Below, in pieces: positions 32,683 to 46,856 of a stretch of DNA of 64,000 bases. How positions within the stretch are numbered: position 1 is the stretch's first letter; the number at the start of each line of letters is the position of its first letter. Made by a program: the position numbers and the translations under genes. The stretch is from Mercurialis annua (taxonomy: Eukaryota > Streptophyta > Magnoliopsida > Malpighiales > Euphorbiaceae), in contig NC_065571.1 of NCBI RefSeq assembly GCF_937616625.2, positions 25,618,201-25,682,200 of the forward strand. Direction: 5' to 3'. A model generated the notes under the pieces. It saw nothing but the letters and a program-made list of their open reading frames with translations, had not been told where the DNA came from and made no database searches.

Positions 32683-35600
32683 AAAACAAAACCAATCGTT
32701 GAAAATGTTACGAAACAAATCCAAGTGTTTCAACTTTTTAGCAATTTAAGCCAAACGTTTACAAACGTTACCAAACAAATCCAAACGTTTCACCTTTTTA
32801 GCGATTTAAGCCAAACGTTTTCAAAAGTTACGAACGTTACGGAACAAAACCAAACGTTTTAGATTTTTAGCGATTTTAGCCAAACGTTTACAAACACTAC
32901 GAAACAAATCCAAACGTTTCACGTTTTTAGAAATTTAAGCCAAACGTTTACAAATTTACGAAACAAAACCAAACATCTCACCTTTTTAGCAATTTCAACC
33001 AAAAGTTTACAAAATGTTACAAAACAAATCCAAGTGTTTCACCTTTTTAGCGATTTAAGCCAAATGTTTACAAACGTTACGAAACAAATCCAAATGTTTC
33101 CCCATTTTAGGGATTTAAGCCAAACGTTTAAAAACGTTGCGAAACAAAGCCAAACGTTTTAAACATTACAAATCAAATCCAAAAGTTTCCCCATTTTATC
33201 TATTTAAGCCAAACGTTTATAAACGATACGAAACATAACCAGACGTTTATAACGATGCGAAACAAATCCAAACATTTTACATTTTTTGCGACTTAAGACA
33301 AAAGTTTACAAACGTTACGAAACAAAATCAAACGTTTCACCTTTTTAACAATTTAAGCCAAACGTTTACAAATGTTACGAAACAAAGCCAAACTTTTAAA
33401 CGTTACGAAACAAATCCAAATGTTTCACATTTTTAGCGATTTAAGCCAAACGTTTACAAAGGTTACGAAACAAATCCAAAGGTGTCAGCTTTTTTGCAAT
33501 TTAAGCCAAACGTTAACAAACGTTACGAATCAAAACCAAAAGCTATTAAGCCAAACGTTTACAAAGGTTACAAAACAAATCCAAACCTGTCACCTTTTTA
33601 GAAATTTAAGCCAAATGTTTACAAACGTTACGAAATAAAACCAAACGTATCACAATTTTACCGATTTAAGCCAAGCGTTTACAAAAGTTACAAAACAAAT
33701 CCAAGCGTTTCACCTTTTTAGCAATATAAAGAAAACGTTTACAAATAGTACGAAACAAATTCAAACATTTCCCCATTTTAGCGATTTAGGCCAAATGTTT
33801 AAAACGTTAAGAAACAAAGCCAAACGTTTCCCCATTTTAGCGATTTAAGCCGAACATTTACAAATGTTACAATCTGAATCTAAACGTTTCACCTTTTTAG
33901 TGATTTAAGCCAAATGTTTACAAACGTTACGAAACAAATCCAAACGTTTCACCCTTTTAGCGATTTCAGCCAAATGTTTACAAACATTACGAAACAAATC
34001 CAAACGTTTCACCTTTTTAGCAATTTAAGCCAAACGTTTGCAAACTTTATAAAACAAATACAAACGTTTCACATTTTTAGAGATTTAATCCAAATGTTTA
34101 CAAACGTTATGAAACAAAACTAAACGTTTCACCTTTTTAGCGATTTATGCCAAACGTTTGCAAAAGTTACGAAACAAATCCAAACATTTCACCTTTTTAG
34201 CAATTTAATCCAAATGTTTAAAACGTTATGAAACAAATCTAAATGTTTCACCTTTTAGCGATTTAAGCCAAACGTTTACAAGCGTTACGAACCAAACATT
34301 TACAAATGTTACGAAACAAATCCAAATGTTTCGAAACAAATCCAAACGTTTAAAACGTTACGAAACAAATCCAAACGTTTCATATTATTAGCGAATTAAT
34401 CCAAACGTTTACAAACGATACGAAACAAAGCCAAACGTTTACAAACATTACGAAACAAATCCAAGCGTTTCCCCTTTTTATCAATTTAAGCCAAACGTTT
34501 ACAAACGTTACGAAACAAATCCAAACGTTTCCCCTTCATAGCGATTTAAGCCAAACGTTTACAAACGTTACGAAACAAAACCATCCGTTTAACATATTTA
34601 GCGATATATGCCAAACGTTTATAAACGTTACAAAACAAATCCAAACGATTCACCTTTTTAGCGATTTAAGCCAAACTTTTGTAAACGTTATGAAACAAAT
34701 CGAAACGTTTCCCCATTTTATCGGTTTAAGTCAAACGTTTACAAACGTTACGAAACAAAACCAAACGTTTCATATTTTGAGCTATTTAAGCCAAACATTT
34801 ACTAACGTTACGAAACAAATCCAAACGTTTCACATTTTTAGCGATTTAAACCAAACGTTTCGTTACGAAACAAATCCAAACGTTTAAAATGTTACGAAAC
34901 AAATCCAAACGTTGCATATTTTTAGCGATTTAAGCCAAACCTTTACAAATGTTACGAAACAAATCCAAACGTTTCCCCATTTTAGCAATTTAGGCCAAAC
35001 GTTTACAAACGTTACAAAAAAATCCAAACGTTTCACCTTTTTAGAAATTTACGCCAACCGTTTACAAACGCTACGAAACAAATCCGAAAGTTTCACCTTT
35101 TTAGCGATTTATGCCAGATGTTTACAAACGTTACGAAACAAATCCAAACGTTTCACATTTTTAGCGATTTAAGCCAAACGTTTACAAAGGTTACGAAACA
35201 AATCCAAAGGTGTCAGCTATTTTGCAATTTAAGCCAAACGTTAACAAACGTTATGAATCAAAACCAAAAGTGATTAAGCCAAAAGTTTACAAAGGTTACA
35301 AAACAAATCCAAACCTGCCACCATTTTAGCAATTTAAACCAAACGTTTACAAACGTTATGAAATAAAACCAAACGTATCAGAATTTTACCGATTTAAGCC
35401 AAGCGTTTACAATAGTTACGAAACAAATCCAAGAGTTTCACCTTTTTAGCAATATAAATCAAACGTTTACAAACATTACGAAACAAATTCAAACATTTCC
35501 CCATTTTAGCGATTTAGGCCAAATGTTTAAAACGTTAAGAAACCAAGCCAAACCTTTCCCCATTTTAGCGATTTAAACCAAATATTTACAAATGTTACAA

Positions 35601-37545
35601 ACCAAATCCAACAGTTTCACCTTTTAAGCGATTTAAGCCAAACGTTTACAAACGTTATGAAACAAATCCAAACGTTTCACCTTTTTAGCGATTTAAGCCA
35701 AACGTTTACAAACGTTACGAAACAAACCCAAATGTTTCACCTTTTTAGAAATTTAAGCCAAACGTTTGCAAACTTTACAAAACAAATAGAAACGTTTCCC
35801 ATTTTTAGCGATTTAATTCAAATGTTTACAAACATTATGAAATAAAACCAAACATTTCACCTTTTTAGCAATTTAAGCCAAACGTTTGCAAACGTTACGA
35901 AACAAATCCAAACATTTCACCTTTTTAATGATTTAATCCAAACGTTTAAAACATTAAGAAACAAATCTAAATGTTTCACCTATTAGAAATTTAAGCCAAA
36001 CGTTTACAAGCATTACGAAAACAAATCCAAATGTTTCACCTTTTTAGTAATTGAATCCAAACGTTTACAAATTTTACGAAACAAATCCAAATGTTTCGAA
36101 ACAAACCAAACGTTTAAAATGTTACGAAACAAATCCAAACGTTTCATATTATTTGCGAATTAAGCCAAATGTTTACAAACATTACGAAACAAATCGAAGC
36201 GTTTCCCCTTTTTATCAATTTAAGCCAAACGTTTACAAACATTACGTAAAAATCCAAACGTTTCCCCTTCTTAGCAATGTAAGCCAAACGTTTACAAACA
36301 TTATGAAACAAAACCAAACGTTTCACATTTTTAGCGATATATGCCAAACGTTTACAAACGTTACAAAACAAATCCAAATGTTTCACCTTTTTAGCGTTTA
36401 AGCCAAACGTTTGTAAAAGTTATGAAACAAATCCAAACGTTTCCCCATTTTAGCGATTTAAGTCAAATGTTTTCAAACGTTACAAAACAAAACCAAACGT
36501 TTCACCTTTTTTGCGATTTAAGCCAAACGTTTACAAACAATTCGAAACAAAGCCAAACGTTTACAAACGTTATGAAACAAATTTAAGTGTTCACCTTTTT
36601 ATCAATTTAAGCCAAACGTTTACAAACGTTACGAAACAAAACCAAAGGTTTATAAACGTTATGCAACAAATCCAAACATTTGACCTTTTCAGCGATTGAA
36701 TCCAAACGTTTACAAACGTTACAAAACAAATCAAAGCTTTCACCTTTTTAGCGATTTAAACCAAATGTTGCACCTTTTTAGCAATTTAAACAAATGTTTA
36801 CAAACGTTACGAAACAAATCCAAATGTTTCACCTTTTTAGCGGTTTAAGCCAAACGTCGTTACGAAACAAAACCAAATGTTTCACTGTTGTAGCGATTTA
36901 AACCGAACCTTTAAAACATTACGAAACAAATCCAAATATATCCCCTTTTTAGCGATTTAAGCCAAATGTTTACAAACGCTATAAGACAAATCCAAACGTT
37001 TCATATTTTGAGCTATTTAAGCCAAACATTTAGTAACGTTACGAAACAAATCCAAACGTTACACATTTTTAGCGATTTAAGCCAAACGTTTATAAACGTT
37101 ACAAAACAAATCCAAACGTTTAAAATGTTACGAAACAAATCCAAACGTTTCATATTTTTAGCGAATTAAGCCAAACCTTTACAAACGCTACGAAACAAAT
37201 CCAAACGTTTCCCCATTTTAGCGATTTAAGCCAAACGTTTACAAACGTTACAAAAAAAATCTAAACGTTTCACCTTTTTAGAAATTTACGCTAACCGTTT
37301 ACAAACGCTACGAAACAAATCCGAACGTTTCACCTTTCTACCAGATGTTTACATACGTTGAAATAAATCCAAACGTTTCCCCATTTTAGCGATTTAAGCC
37401 AAACCTTTAAAACGTTACGAAACAAATCCAATCATTTAACATTTTTAGCAATATAAGCCGAACGTTTACAAACATTACGAAACAAAACCAAACATTTCAT
37501 CTTTTTAGCGATTTAGGGTAAAAGTTTACAAACGTTACGAAAATC
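32683..37545 (-). repeat. R-orientation block with an older 1.73-kb duplication
   Basis: A marker cluster (aaaggttacg, then aaaggtgtcagct, then ttaacaaacg) occurs near 33460-33520 and again near 35188-35250, 1,728 bp on. Another marker (gcaaactttata near 34040, gcaaactttaca near 35768) has the same offset. A second overlapping repeat links 34771 (catattttgagc) to 37002 at about 2,230 bp. The copies differ far more than those of the 42-57 kb region. Confidence 0.8.
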
Positions 37546-39085
37546 AAAACGTTTGGATTTGTTTCATAACGTTTGTAAACATTTGGCTTAAATCACTAAA
37601 AATGTGAAACATTTGGATTTGTTTCGTAACGTTTTAAACGTTTGGCTTAAATCGCTAAAATGGGGAAACGTTTGGATTTATATCATTAGGATTTGTTTCT
37701 TAACGTTTGTAAAAATTTGGCATAAATTGCTAAAAAGGTGAGACGTTTGCTTTTGTTTTGTAACGTGTGTAAACGTTCAGCTTAAATCGCTAAAAAGGTG
37801 AGACATTTGTTTTTGTTCCGTAACGTCTGTAAACATTTTGTTTAAATCGCTAAAAGGTGTAACATTTGGATTTCTTGTAACGTTTGTAAACGTTGGGCTT
37901 AAATCGCTAAAAAGGTGAAGCATTTAGTTTTGTTTTGTAACGTTTGTAAATGTTCGGCTTAAATCGCTAAAAATGTGAAACGTTTGGATTTTATTTCGTA
38001 ACCTTTTAAACGTTAGGAATAAATCACTAAAATGAGGAAACGTTTGGATTTGTATAGTAACGTTTGTAAATGTTTGGCTTAAATCGCTAAAAAGGGGAAA
38101 CGTTTGGATTTGTTTCGTAACTTTTGTAAACGCTCGGCTTAGATTGCTAAAAAGGTGAAATGTTTTGTTTGATTTCATAACGTTTGTAAACGTTCGGCTT
38201 AAACCGCTAGAAAGGTGAAACATTTGTTTTTGTTCCGTAGCATTTGTAAACGTTTTAATTAAATCACTAAAAAGGTTAAACGTTTGGTTTTGTTTCGTAA
38301 CGTTTTAAACATTTGGCTTAAATCGATAAAAAGGTGAAACGTTTTGATTTGTTTCGTAACGTTTGTAAACGTTTGCCCTAAATCGCTAAAAAGATGAAAC
38401 GTTTGGATTTGTTTCGTAAAGTTTGTAAATGTTTGGCTTATATCACTAAAAAGGAGAAACGTTTGGTTTTGTTTCATATCGTTTGTAAACATTTGTCTTA
38501 AATCGCTAAAAAGGAGAAACGTTTGGTTTTGGTTCATATCCTTTGTAAAAATTTGTCTTAAATCGCTAATAAGGTGAACCGTTTGGATTTGTTTCGTAAC
38601 GTTTGTAAACGTTAGGCTTAAATTGCTAAAAAGGTGAAACATTTCGATTTGTTTTGTAACCTTTGTAAACATTTGGCTTAAATCGCTAAAAAGGTGAAAC
38701 GCTTCGATTTGTTTCGTAACATTTGTGGATTAAATCACTAAAAAGGTGAAATGTGTGGATATGTTTTGTAACGGTTGTAAGAGTTTGGCTTAAATCGCTA
38801 AAAAGGTAAAACGTTTGGATTTGTTTCATAACGTTTCTAAACGTTTGGATTAAATTGTTAGAAAGGTGAAACGTTTGGATTTGTTTCATAACGTTTGTGA
38901 ATGTTTGGCTTAAATTGCTAAAAAGGTGAAAAGTTTGGATTTGTTTCGTAACGTTTGGGTTAAATCACTAAAATGGGGAAACGTTTGGATTTGTTTCGTA
39001 ACATTTGTAAACGTTTGGCATAAATCGCTTAAAAGATGAAATGTTTGGTTATTTTTCGTAACGTTTGTAAACGTTTGGCTTAAAT
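37546..39085 (+). repeat. F-orientation block between two inversions
   Basis: About 1.5 kb in F orientation between R blocks. The left switch lies in cgttacgaaaatcaaaacgtttgg, the right switch in ggcttaaatccaagcatttc. Both fall inside a unit, not at its edge. Confidence 0.85.
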
Positions 39086-40070
39086 CCAAGCATTTCACCA
39101 TTAAGCTAAACATTTAATAACATTACAAAACAAAGCCAAAATTTTACAAAGGTTACGAAAAAAATCTAAGCGTTTCACCTATTTAGAAAATTAATCCAAA
39201 CGTTTACAAACGTTACGAAACAAATCCAAACGTTTTACCTTTTTAGCGATTGAAGCCAAACGTTTACAAACGTTACGAAACAAATCCAAGTGTTTCACCT
39301 TTTTATCGATTTCAGCCGAGCGTTTATAAACATTAAGAAACGAATCCAAACGTTTCCCCTTTTTAGCGATTTAAGCCAAACGTTTACAAACGTTACGAAA
39401 CAAATCCAAACGTTTCACCTTTTTAGCAATTTAAACTAAACGTTTACAAACGTTTCGAAACAAATCCAAAGTTTTCACCTTTTTAACGTTTGAAGCCAAA
39501 CATTTATAAACGTTATAAAACAAAACCAAACCTTTCACCTTTTTAGCAATTTAACCCAAACATTTACAAACGTTACAAACCAAATCCAAACATTTCACCT
39601 TTTTGGCAATTTAGACAAAACGTTTACAAACGTTACAAAACAAATCCAAACGCTTCACCTTTTTAGCGATTTAAGCCAAACGTTTATAAACGTTTAGAAA
39701 CAAAACAAAATGTTTCACTTTTTCAGCAATTTAAGCCAAACGTTTACAAACGTTATAAAACAAATCCAAACATTTCACCTTTTTAGCAATTTAAGCCAAA
39801 CATTTACAAACGTTACGAAAAAAATCCAATCATTTCACCTCTTTAGCAATTAAGCCAAACGTTTACAAATGCTACGGAAAAAAACCAAACGATTCCCATT
39901 TTTAGCGATTTAAGCCAGACGTTTACAAACGCTACGAAACAAATCCAAACGTTTCACCTTTTTAGCAATTTAAACCAAATGTTTACAAACGTTACGAAAC
40001 AAATGCAACATTTTCAGCTTTTTAGAGATGTAAGCCAAACATTCACAAACGTTACGAAACAAATCCAAAT
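39086..40070 (-). repeat. R-orientation block with well-kept 60-bp phase
   Basis: About 1 kb in R orientation. Units between 39181 and 39840 keep an exact 60-bp phase with few indels. 39361-39420 matches the apparent consensus. Confidence 0.87.
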
Positions 40071-41459
40071 GTTCGGCTTAAATCGCTAAAAAGAGAAAAC
40101 GTTTGGATTTGTTTCGTAGCGTTTGTAAATGTTCGGCTTAAATTGCTAAAAATGTGAGACATTTGTTTTTGTTCCGTAACGTTTGTAAACGTTTGACTTA
40201 AATTGCAAAAAAGGTGAAACATTTGGTTTTGTAACGTTTGTAAACGTTTTGATTAAATCGCTAAAAAGGCGAAATGTTTGGTTTTGTTTCGTAACGTTTG
40301 TAAAAGTTCGGCTTAAATCGCTAAAAAGGTGAAACGTTTGGATTTGTTTCGTAAAATTTCTAAGCATTTGGCTTAAATTGCTAAAAAGGTGAAACGCTTG
40401 GATTTTTTTCGTATCGTTTGTAAACGTTTGGCTTAAATCGCTAGAAATGTGAAACGATTGGATTTTTTTTGTAACGTTTTAAACGTTTCGTTTTGTTTCG
40501 TAATGTTTGTAAATGTTTGGATTTGTTTCGTAACGTTTGTAAACAATTGGCTTAAATTGCTGAAAAGATGAAACGTTTGGATTTTTTCGTAACGTTTGTA
40601 AAAGTTTGGCTTAAATTGTTATAAAGGGTCAAAGTTTGGATTTGTTTTGTAACGTTTGTAAACCTTTGGCTTAAATCGCTAAAAAGGTGAAACGTTTGGA
40701 TTTGTTTCGTAACTTTTGTAAATGTTTGACTTAAATTGCTAAAAAGGTGAAACGCTTTGATTTGTTTCGTAACGTTTGTAAACGTTTGGCTTAAATTGCA
40801 AAAAAGGGGAAACGTTTGGATTTGTTTTGTAACGTTCAGAAACGTTTGGCTTAAATTGCTAAAAAGGTGGAATGCTTGGATTTGTTTCATTACCTTTGTA
40901 ATCATTTGGCTTGAATTGATAAAAAGGCAAAACGTTTGGATTTGTTTCATAACGTTTGTAAACGTTTGGCTTAAATCGCTAAAAAGGTGATACATTTGGA
41001 TTTGTTTCGTAACATTTGTAAACGTTTGGCTTAAATCACTAAAAAGGTTCAACGTTTGGATGTGTTTCCTAACGTTTGTAAACGTTTGGCTTAAATCGCT
41101 AAATAGGTGAAATGTTTGGATTTGTTTCGCAAAGTTTGTAAACGTTTGACTTAAATTACTAAAAAGGTGAAACGCTTGGATTAGTTTCTTAATGTTTGTA
41201 AACGTTTGGCTTAAATTGCTGAAAAGGTGAACCGCATGGATTTGTTTCGCAACGTTTGTAAATGTTGGCTTAAATTGCTAAAAAGGTGGAACGCTTTGAT
41301 TTGTTTCATAACCTTTGTAAATGTTTGTCTTAAATTGATAAAAAGGTGAAACATTTGAATTTGTTTTATAACGTTTGTAAACGTTTGGCTTAATTTGCTA
41401 AAAAGGTAATACATTTGGATTTGTTTCGTAACATTTGTAAACGTTTGGCCTAAAGCGAT

Positions 41460-41990
41460 AAAAAGGTGAAACGCTTGGATTTGTTTTGTAATGTTTGTAA
41501 ACGTTTGGTTAAATTGCTAAAAAGGTGAAACGCTTGGATTTGTTTTGTAATGTTAGTAAACGTTTGGCCTAAATTGCTAAAAAGGTGAAATGCTTGGATT
41601 TGTTTCGTAACGTTTGTAAACGTTTCGCTTAAATTGCTAAAAAGGTGAAACGCTTTGATTTGTTTCGTAACGTTTGTAAACGTTTGGTTTAAATTGCTAA
41701 AGAGATGAAACGCTTGGATTTGTTTTGTAATGTTTGTAAACGTTTGGTTTAAATTGCTAAAAAGGTGAAACGCTTGGATTTGTTTTGTAATGTTTGTAAA
41801 CGTTTGGTTAAATTGCTAAAAAGGTGAAACGCTTGGATTTGTTTTGTAATGTTAGTAAACGTTTGGCCTAAATTGCTAAAAAGGTGAAATGCTTGGATTT
41901 GTTTCGTAACGTTTGTAAACGTTTGGCTTAAATTGCTAAAAAGGTGAAACGCTTTGATTTGTTTCGTAACGTTTGTAAACGTTCGGCTTA
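41460..41990 (+). repeat. Five-unit local higher-order repeat (about 299 bp)
   Basis: A run with the distinctive shortened unit ggttaaattgctaa followed by tgttagtaaacgtttggcc occurs at about 41465 and again 299-300 bp later at about 41765. This is a recent duplication of five units. Confidence 0.83.
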
Positions 41991-42090
41991 AATTGCTAAA
42001 AATGGGAAACGTTTCGATTTGTTTCGTAACGTTTGTAAACGTTTGGCTTAAATTGCTAGAAAGGCGAAACGTTTGGATTTGTTTTGAAAC

Positions 42091-44473
42091 GATTGTGAAT
42101 ATTAAGCCTAAATTACTAAAAAGGTGAATAAATTGCTAAAAAGGTGAAACGCTTGGTTTTGTTTCGTAACATTTGTAAAGGTTAAGCTTAAATCGCTAAA
42201 AATGTGAAATGTTTGGATTTATTTTATAACGTTTTAAGTGTTTGTATTTGCTTGTATCATTTGTAAACGTTTGGCTTAAATCACTAAAAAGGGGAAACAT
42301 TTGGATTTGTTTTGTAACATTTGTAAATGTTTGGCTTAAATTGCTAAAAAGGCGAAATGTTTGGATTCGTTTCGTAACGTTTGGAAATGTTTGGCTAAAG
42401 TAGCTAAAAAGGTGAAACGTTTTGATTTGTTTCGTAACGTTTGTTAACGTTTGGCTTATATCGCTAAAAAGGGGAAACGTTTGGATTTGTTTCGCAACGT
42501 TTGAAACCGTTTGGTTTTAATTGCTAAAAAGGTGAAACGCTTGGATTTGTTTCGCAACGTTTGTAAACGTTTAGCTTAAATTGCTAAAAAGGTGAAACGC
42601 CTGGATTTGTTTCGTAAGGTTTGTAAACGTTTGGCATAAATTGCTAAAAAGGTGAAACATTTGGATTTGTTTCAAATTGCTAAAAAGGTGAAACATTTGA
42701 ATTTGTTTCTTAACATTTGTAAATGTTTGGCTTAAATCGCTAAAAAGGGGAAACGTTTGGATTTGTTTCGTAACGTTTGTAAACGTTTGGCTTAAATCGC
42801 GAAAAAGGTGAAACGTTTGGATTTGTTCCTTAACGTTTGTAAACATTAGGCCTAAATTTCTAAAAAGGGGAAATGCTTGGATTTGTTTCGTAACGTTTAT
42901 AAACTTTTGGCATAAATTGTTCAAAAGGTGAAATGTTTGGATTTGTTTCGGAACGTTTTAAATGTTTGGCTTCAATCGCTAAAATGGAGAAGCATTTGGA
43001 TTTGTTTCGTAAAGTTTGTAAACGTTTGGCTTAAATTAATAAAAAGTTTGTAAACGTTTGGCTTATATTGCTAAAAAGGTGAAACGCTTGGTTTTGCATT
43101 GTAATGTTTGTAAACGTTTGGTTTAAATTGCTAAAGAGATGAAACGCTTGGATTTGTTTCGTAATGTTTGTAAACGTTTGACTTAAATTGCTAAAAAGGT
43201 AAAAATCTTGGATTTGTTTCGTAACGTTTTTAAACGTTTGGCTTAAATTACTAAAAAGGTGAAACGCTTGAATTTGTTTCGGAACGTTTGTAAATGTTTG
43301 GCTTAAATTGCTAAAAGGGCAAAATGCTTGGATTTGTTTCGCAACGTTTGTAAACATTTTGCTTAAATTGCTAAAGAGGCGAAACACTTGGTTTTGTTTC
43401 GTAACGTTTGTAAGGGTTTGGCTTAAATCGCTAAAAATGCAAAACGTTTGGATTTGTTTTGTAAAGTTTTAAACGTTTGGTTATGTTTCGTAACGTTTGT
43501 AAACGTTTGGCTTAAATCGTTAAAAGGTGAAACGTTTGGATTTGTTTCGTAACGTTTGTAAACGTTTGGCTTAAATTGCTAAAAAGGCGAAACGTTTTGA
43601 TTTGTTTCGTAAAGTTTGTAAACGTTCGGCTTAAATCGCTAAAAAGGTGAAACATTTGGATTTGTTTCGTAACATTTGTAAACGTTTGGCTTCAAAAGCT
43701 AAAAAGGTGAAACGTTTGGATTTGTTTTGCAATGTTTGTAAATATTTGGCTTAAATCACTAAAAAGGGGAGACGTTTGGATTTGTTTCGTAACGTTTGTA
43801 AACGTATGGCTTAAATCGCTAATACATTTAAATGTTTGGATTTGTTTTCTAACGTTTGTAAACGTTTGGCTTAAATTGCTAAAAAGGTGAAACGCTTGGA
43901 TTTGTTTCGTAACGTTTGTAAACGTTTGGCCTAAATTGCTAAAAAGGTGAAATGCTTGGATTTTTTTTCGTAACGTTTGTAAATGTTTGGCTTAAATTGC
44001 AAAAAACGTGAAATATTTTGATATGTTTCATAACCTTTGTAAACGTTTGGCTTAAATCGCTAAAAAGGTGAAACGTTTGGATTTGTTTCATAACGCTTGT
44101 AAACGTTTGGCTTAAATTGCAAAAAACGTGAAACATTTTGATATGTTTCGTAACGTTTTAATTTGTTTCGTAACGTTTGTAAACGTCTGGCATAAATTGC
44201 TCAAAAGGTGACATGTTTGGATTGGTTTCATAACGTTTTAAACGTTTGGCTTAAATCGCTAAAATGGGGAAGCATTAAGATTTGTTTCGTATCGTTTGTA
44301 AACGTTTGGCTTAAATTGCTAAAAAGTTGAAATGTTTGGTTATGTTTCGTAACGTTTTTAAACGTTCGGCTTAAATTGCTAAAAATGGGAAATGTTTCGA
44401 TTTGTTTCGTAACGTTTGTAAACGTTTGGCTTAAATTGCTAGAAAGACGAAACGTTTGGATTTGTTTTGAAAC
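42091..44473 (+). repeat. Higher-order repeat unit A, copy 1
   Basis: Bounded by the marker gattgtgaatattaagcc at 42091 and 44474 (2,383 bp, about 40 monomers). It includes shortened monomers such as ggatttgtttcaaattgc (about 42664) and a tail caaaaaacgtgaaa. The real left edge of homology is near 41970. Confidence 0.92.
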
Positions 44474-46856
44474 GATTGTGAATATTAAGCCTAAATTACT
44501 AAAAAGGTGAATAAATTGCTAAAAAGGTGAAACGCTTGGTTTTGTTTCGTAACATTTGTAAAGGTTAGGCTTAAATCGCTAAAAATGTGAAACGTTTGGA
44601 TTTATTTAATAACGTTTTAAACGTTTGTATTTGCTTCGTAACATTTGTAAACGTTTGGCTTAAATCACTAAAAAGGGGAAACATTTAGATTTGTTTTGTA
44701 ACATTTGTAAACGTTTGGTTTAAATTGCTAAAAAGGCGAAATGTTTGGATTTGTTTCGTAACGTTTGGAAACGTTTGGCTAAAGTAGCTAAAAAGGTGAA
44801 ACGTTTTGATTTGTTTCGTAACGTTTGTAAATGTTTGGCTTATATCGCTAAAAAGGGGAAACGTTTGGATTTGTTTCGCAACGTTTGAAACCGTTTGGCT
44901 TTAATTGCTAAAAAGGTGAAACGCTTGGATTTGTTTCGCAACGTTTGTAAACGTTTAGCTTAAATTGCTAAAAATGTGAAACGCCTGGATTTGTTTCGTA
45001 AGGTTTGTAAACGTTTGGCATAAATTGCTAAAAAGGTGAAACATTTGGATTTGTTTCAAATTGCTAAAAAGGTGAAACATTTGAATTTGTTTCTTAACAT
45101 TTGTAAATATTTGGCTTAAATCGCTAAAAAGGTGACACGTTTGGATTTGTTTCGTAACGTTTGTAAACGTTTGGCTTAAATCGGTAAAAAGGTGAAACAT
45201 TTGGATTTGTTCCTTAACGTTTGTAAACATTAGGCCTAAATTTCTAAAAAGGGGAAATGCTTGGATTTGTTTCGTTACGTTTATAAACTTTTGGCATAAA
45301 TTGTTCAAAAGGTGAAATGTTTGGATTTGTTTCGTAACGTTTTAAATGTTTGGCTTCAATCGCTAAAATGGAGAAGCATTTGGATTTGTTTCGTAAAGTT
45401 TGTAAACGTTTGGCTTAAATTAATAAAAAGTTTGTAAACGTTTGGCTTATATTGCTAAAAAGGTGAAACGCTTGGATTTGCATTGTAATGTTTGTAAACG
45501 TTTGGTTTAAATTGCTAAAGAGATGAAACGCTTGGATTTGTTTCGTAATGTTTGTAAACGTTTGACTTAAATTGCTAAAAAGGTAAAAATCTTGGATTTG
45601 TTTCGTAACATTTTTAAACGTTTGGCTTAAATTACTAAAAAGGTGAAACGCTTGAATTTGTTTCGGAACGTTTGTAAATGTTTGGCTTAAATTGCTAAAA
45701 AGGCAAAATGCTTGGATTTGTTTCGCAACGTTTGTAAACATTTTGCTTAAATTGCTAAAGAGGCGAAACACTTGGTTTTGTTTCGTAACGTTTGTAAGGG
45801 TTTGGCTTAAATCGCTAAAAATGCAAAACGTTTGGATTTGTTTTGTAAAGTTTTAAACGTTTGGTTATGTTTCGTAACGTTTGTAAACGTTTGGCTTAAA
45901 TCGTTAAAAGGTGAAACGTTTGGATTTGTTTCGTAACGTTTGTAAACGTTTGGCTTAAATTGCTAAAAAGGCGAAACGTTTTGATTTGTTTCGTAAAGTT
46001 TGTAAACGTTCGGCTTAAATCGCTAAAAAGGTGAAACATTTGGATTTGTTTCGTAACATTTGTAAACGTTTGGCTTCAAAAGCTAAAAAGGTGAAACGTT
46101 TGGATTTGTTTTGCAATGTTTGTAAATATTTGGCTTAAATCACTAAAAAGGGGAGATGTTTGGATTTGTTTCGTAACGTTTGTAAACGTATGGCTTAAAT
46201 CGCTAATACATTTAAATGTTTGGATTTGTTTTCTAACGTTTGTAAACGTTTGGCTTAAATTGCTAAAAAGGTGAAACGCTTGGATTTGTTTCGTAACGTT
46301 TGTAAACGTTTGGCCTAAATTGCTAAAAAGGTGAAATGCTTGGATTTTTTTCGTAACGTTTGTAAATGTTTGGCTTAAATTGCAAAAAACGTGAAACATT
46401 TTGATATGTTTCATAACCTTTGTAAACGTTTGGCTTAAATCGCTAAAAAGGTGAAACGTTTGGATTTGTTTCATAACGCTTGTAAACGTTTGGCTTAAAT
46501 TGCAAAAAACGTGAAACATTTTGATATGTTTCGTAACGTTTTAATTTGTTTCGTAACGTTTGTAAACGTCTGGCATAAATTGCTCAAAAGGTGACATGTT
46601 TGGATTCGTTTCATAACGTTTTAAACGTTTGGCTTAAATCGCTAAAATGGGGAAGCATTAAGATTTGTTTCGTATCGTTTGTAAACGTTTGGCTTAAATT
46701 GCTAAAAAATTGAAATGTTTGGTTATGTTTCGTAACGTTTTTAAACGTTCGGCTTAAATTGCTAAAAATGGGAAACGTTTCGATTTGTTTCGTAACGTTT
46801 GTAAACGTTTGGCTTAAATTGCTAGAAAGGCGAAACGTTTGGATTTGTTTTGAAAC
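44474..46856 (+). repeat. Higher-order repeat unit A, copy 2
   Basis: Marker to marker 2,383 bp. Nearly identical to copy 3, with only scattered single-base differences by eye. Confidence 0.93.

Noticed and set aside
40552..41052. Open frames of up to 167 codons made of 20-residue repeats across the 60-bp array, on both strands
   Set aside because: The unit is 60 bp, a multiple of three, so any frame without a stop in the consensus stays open by default. They occur on both strands, lack a shared start, and follow the repeat and not a gene.
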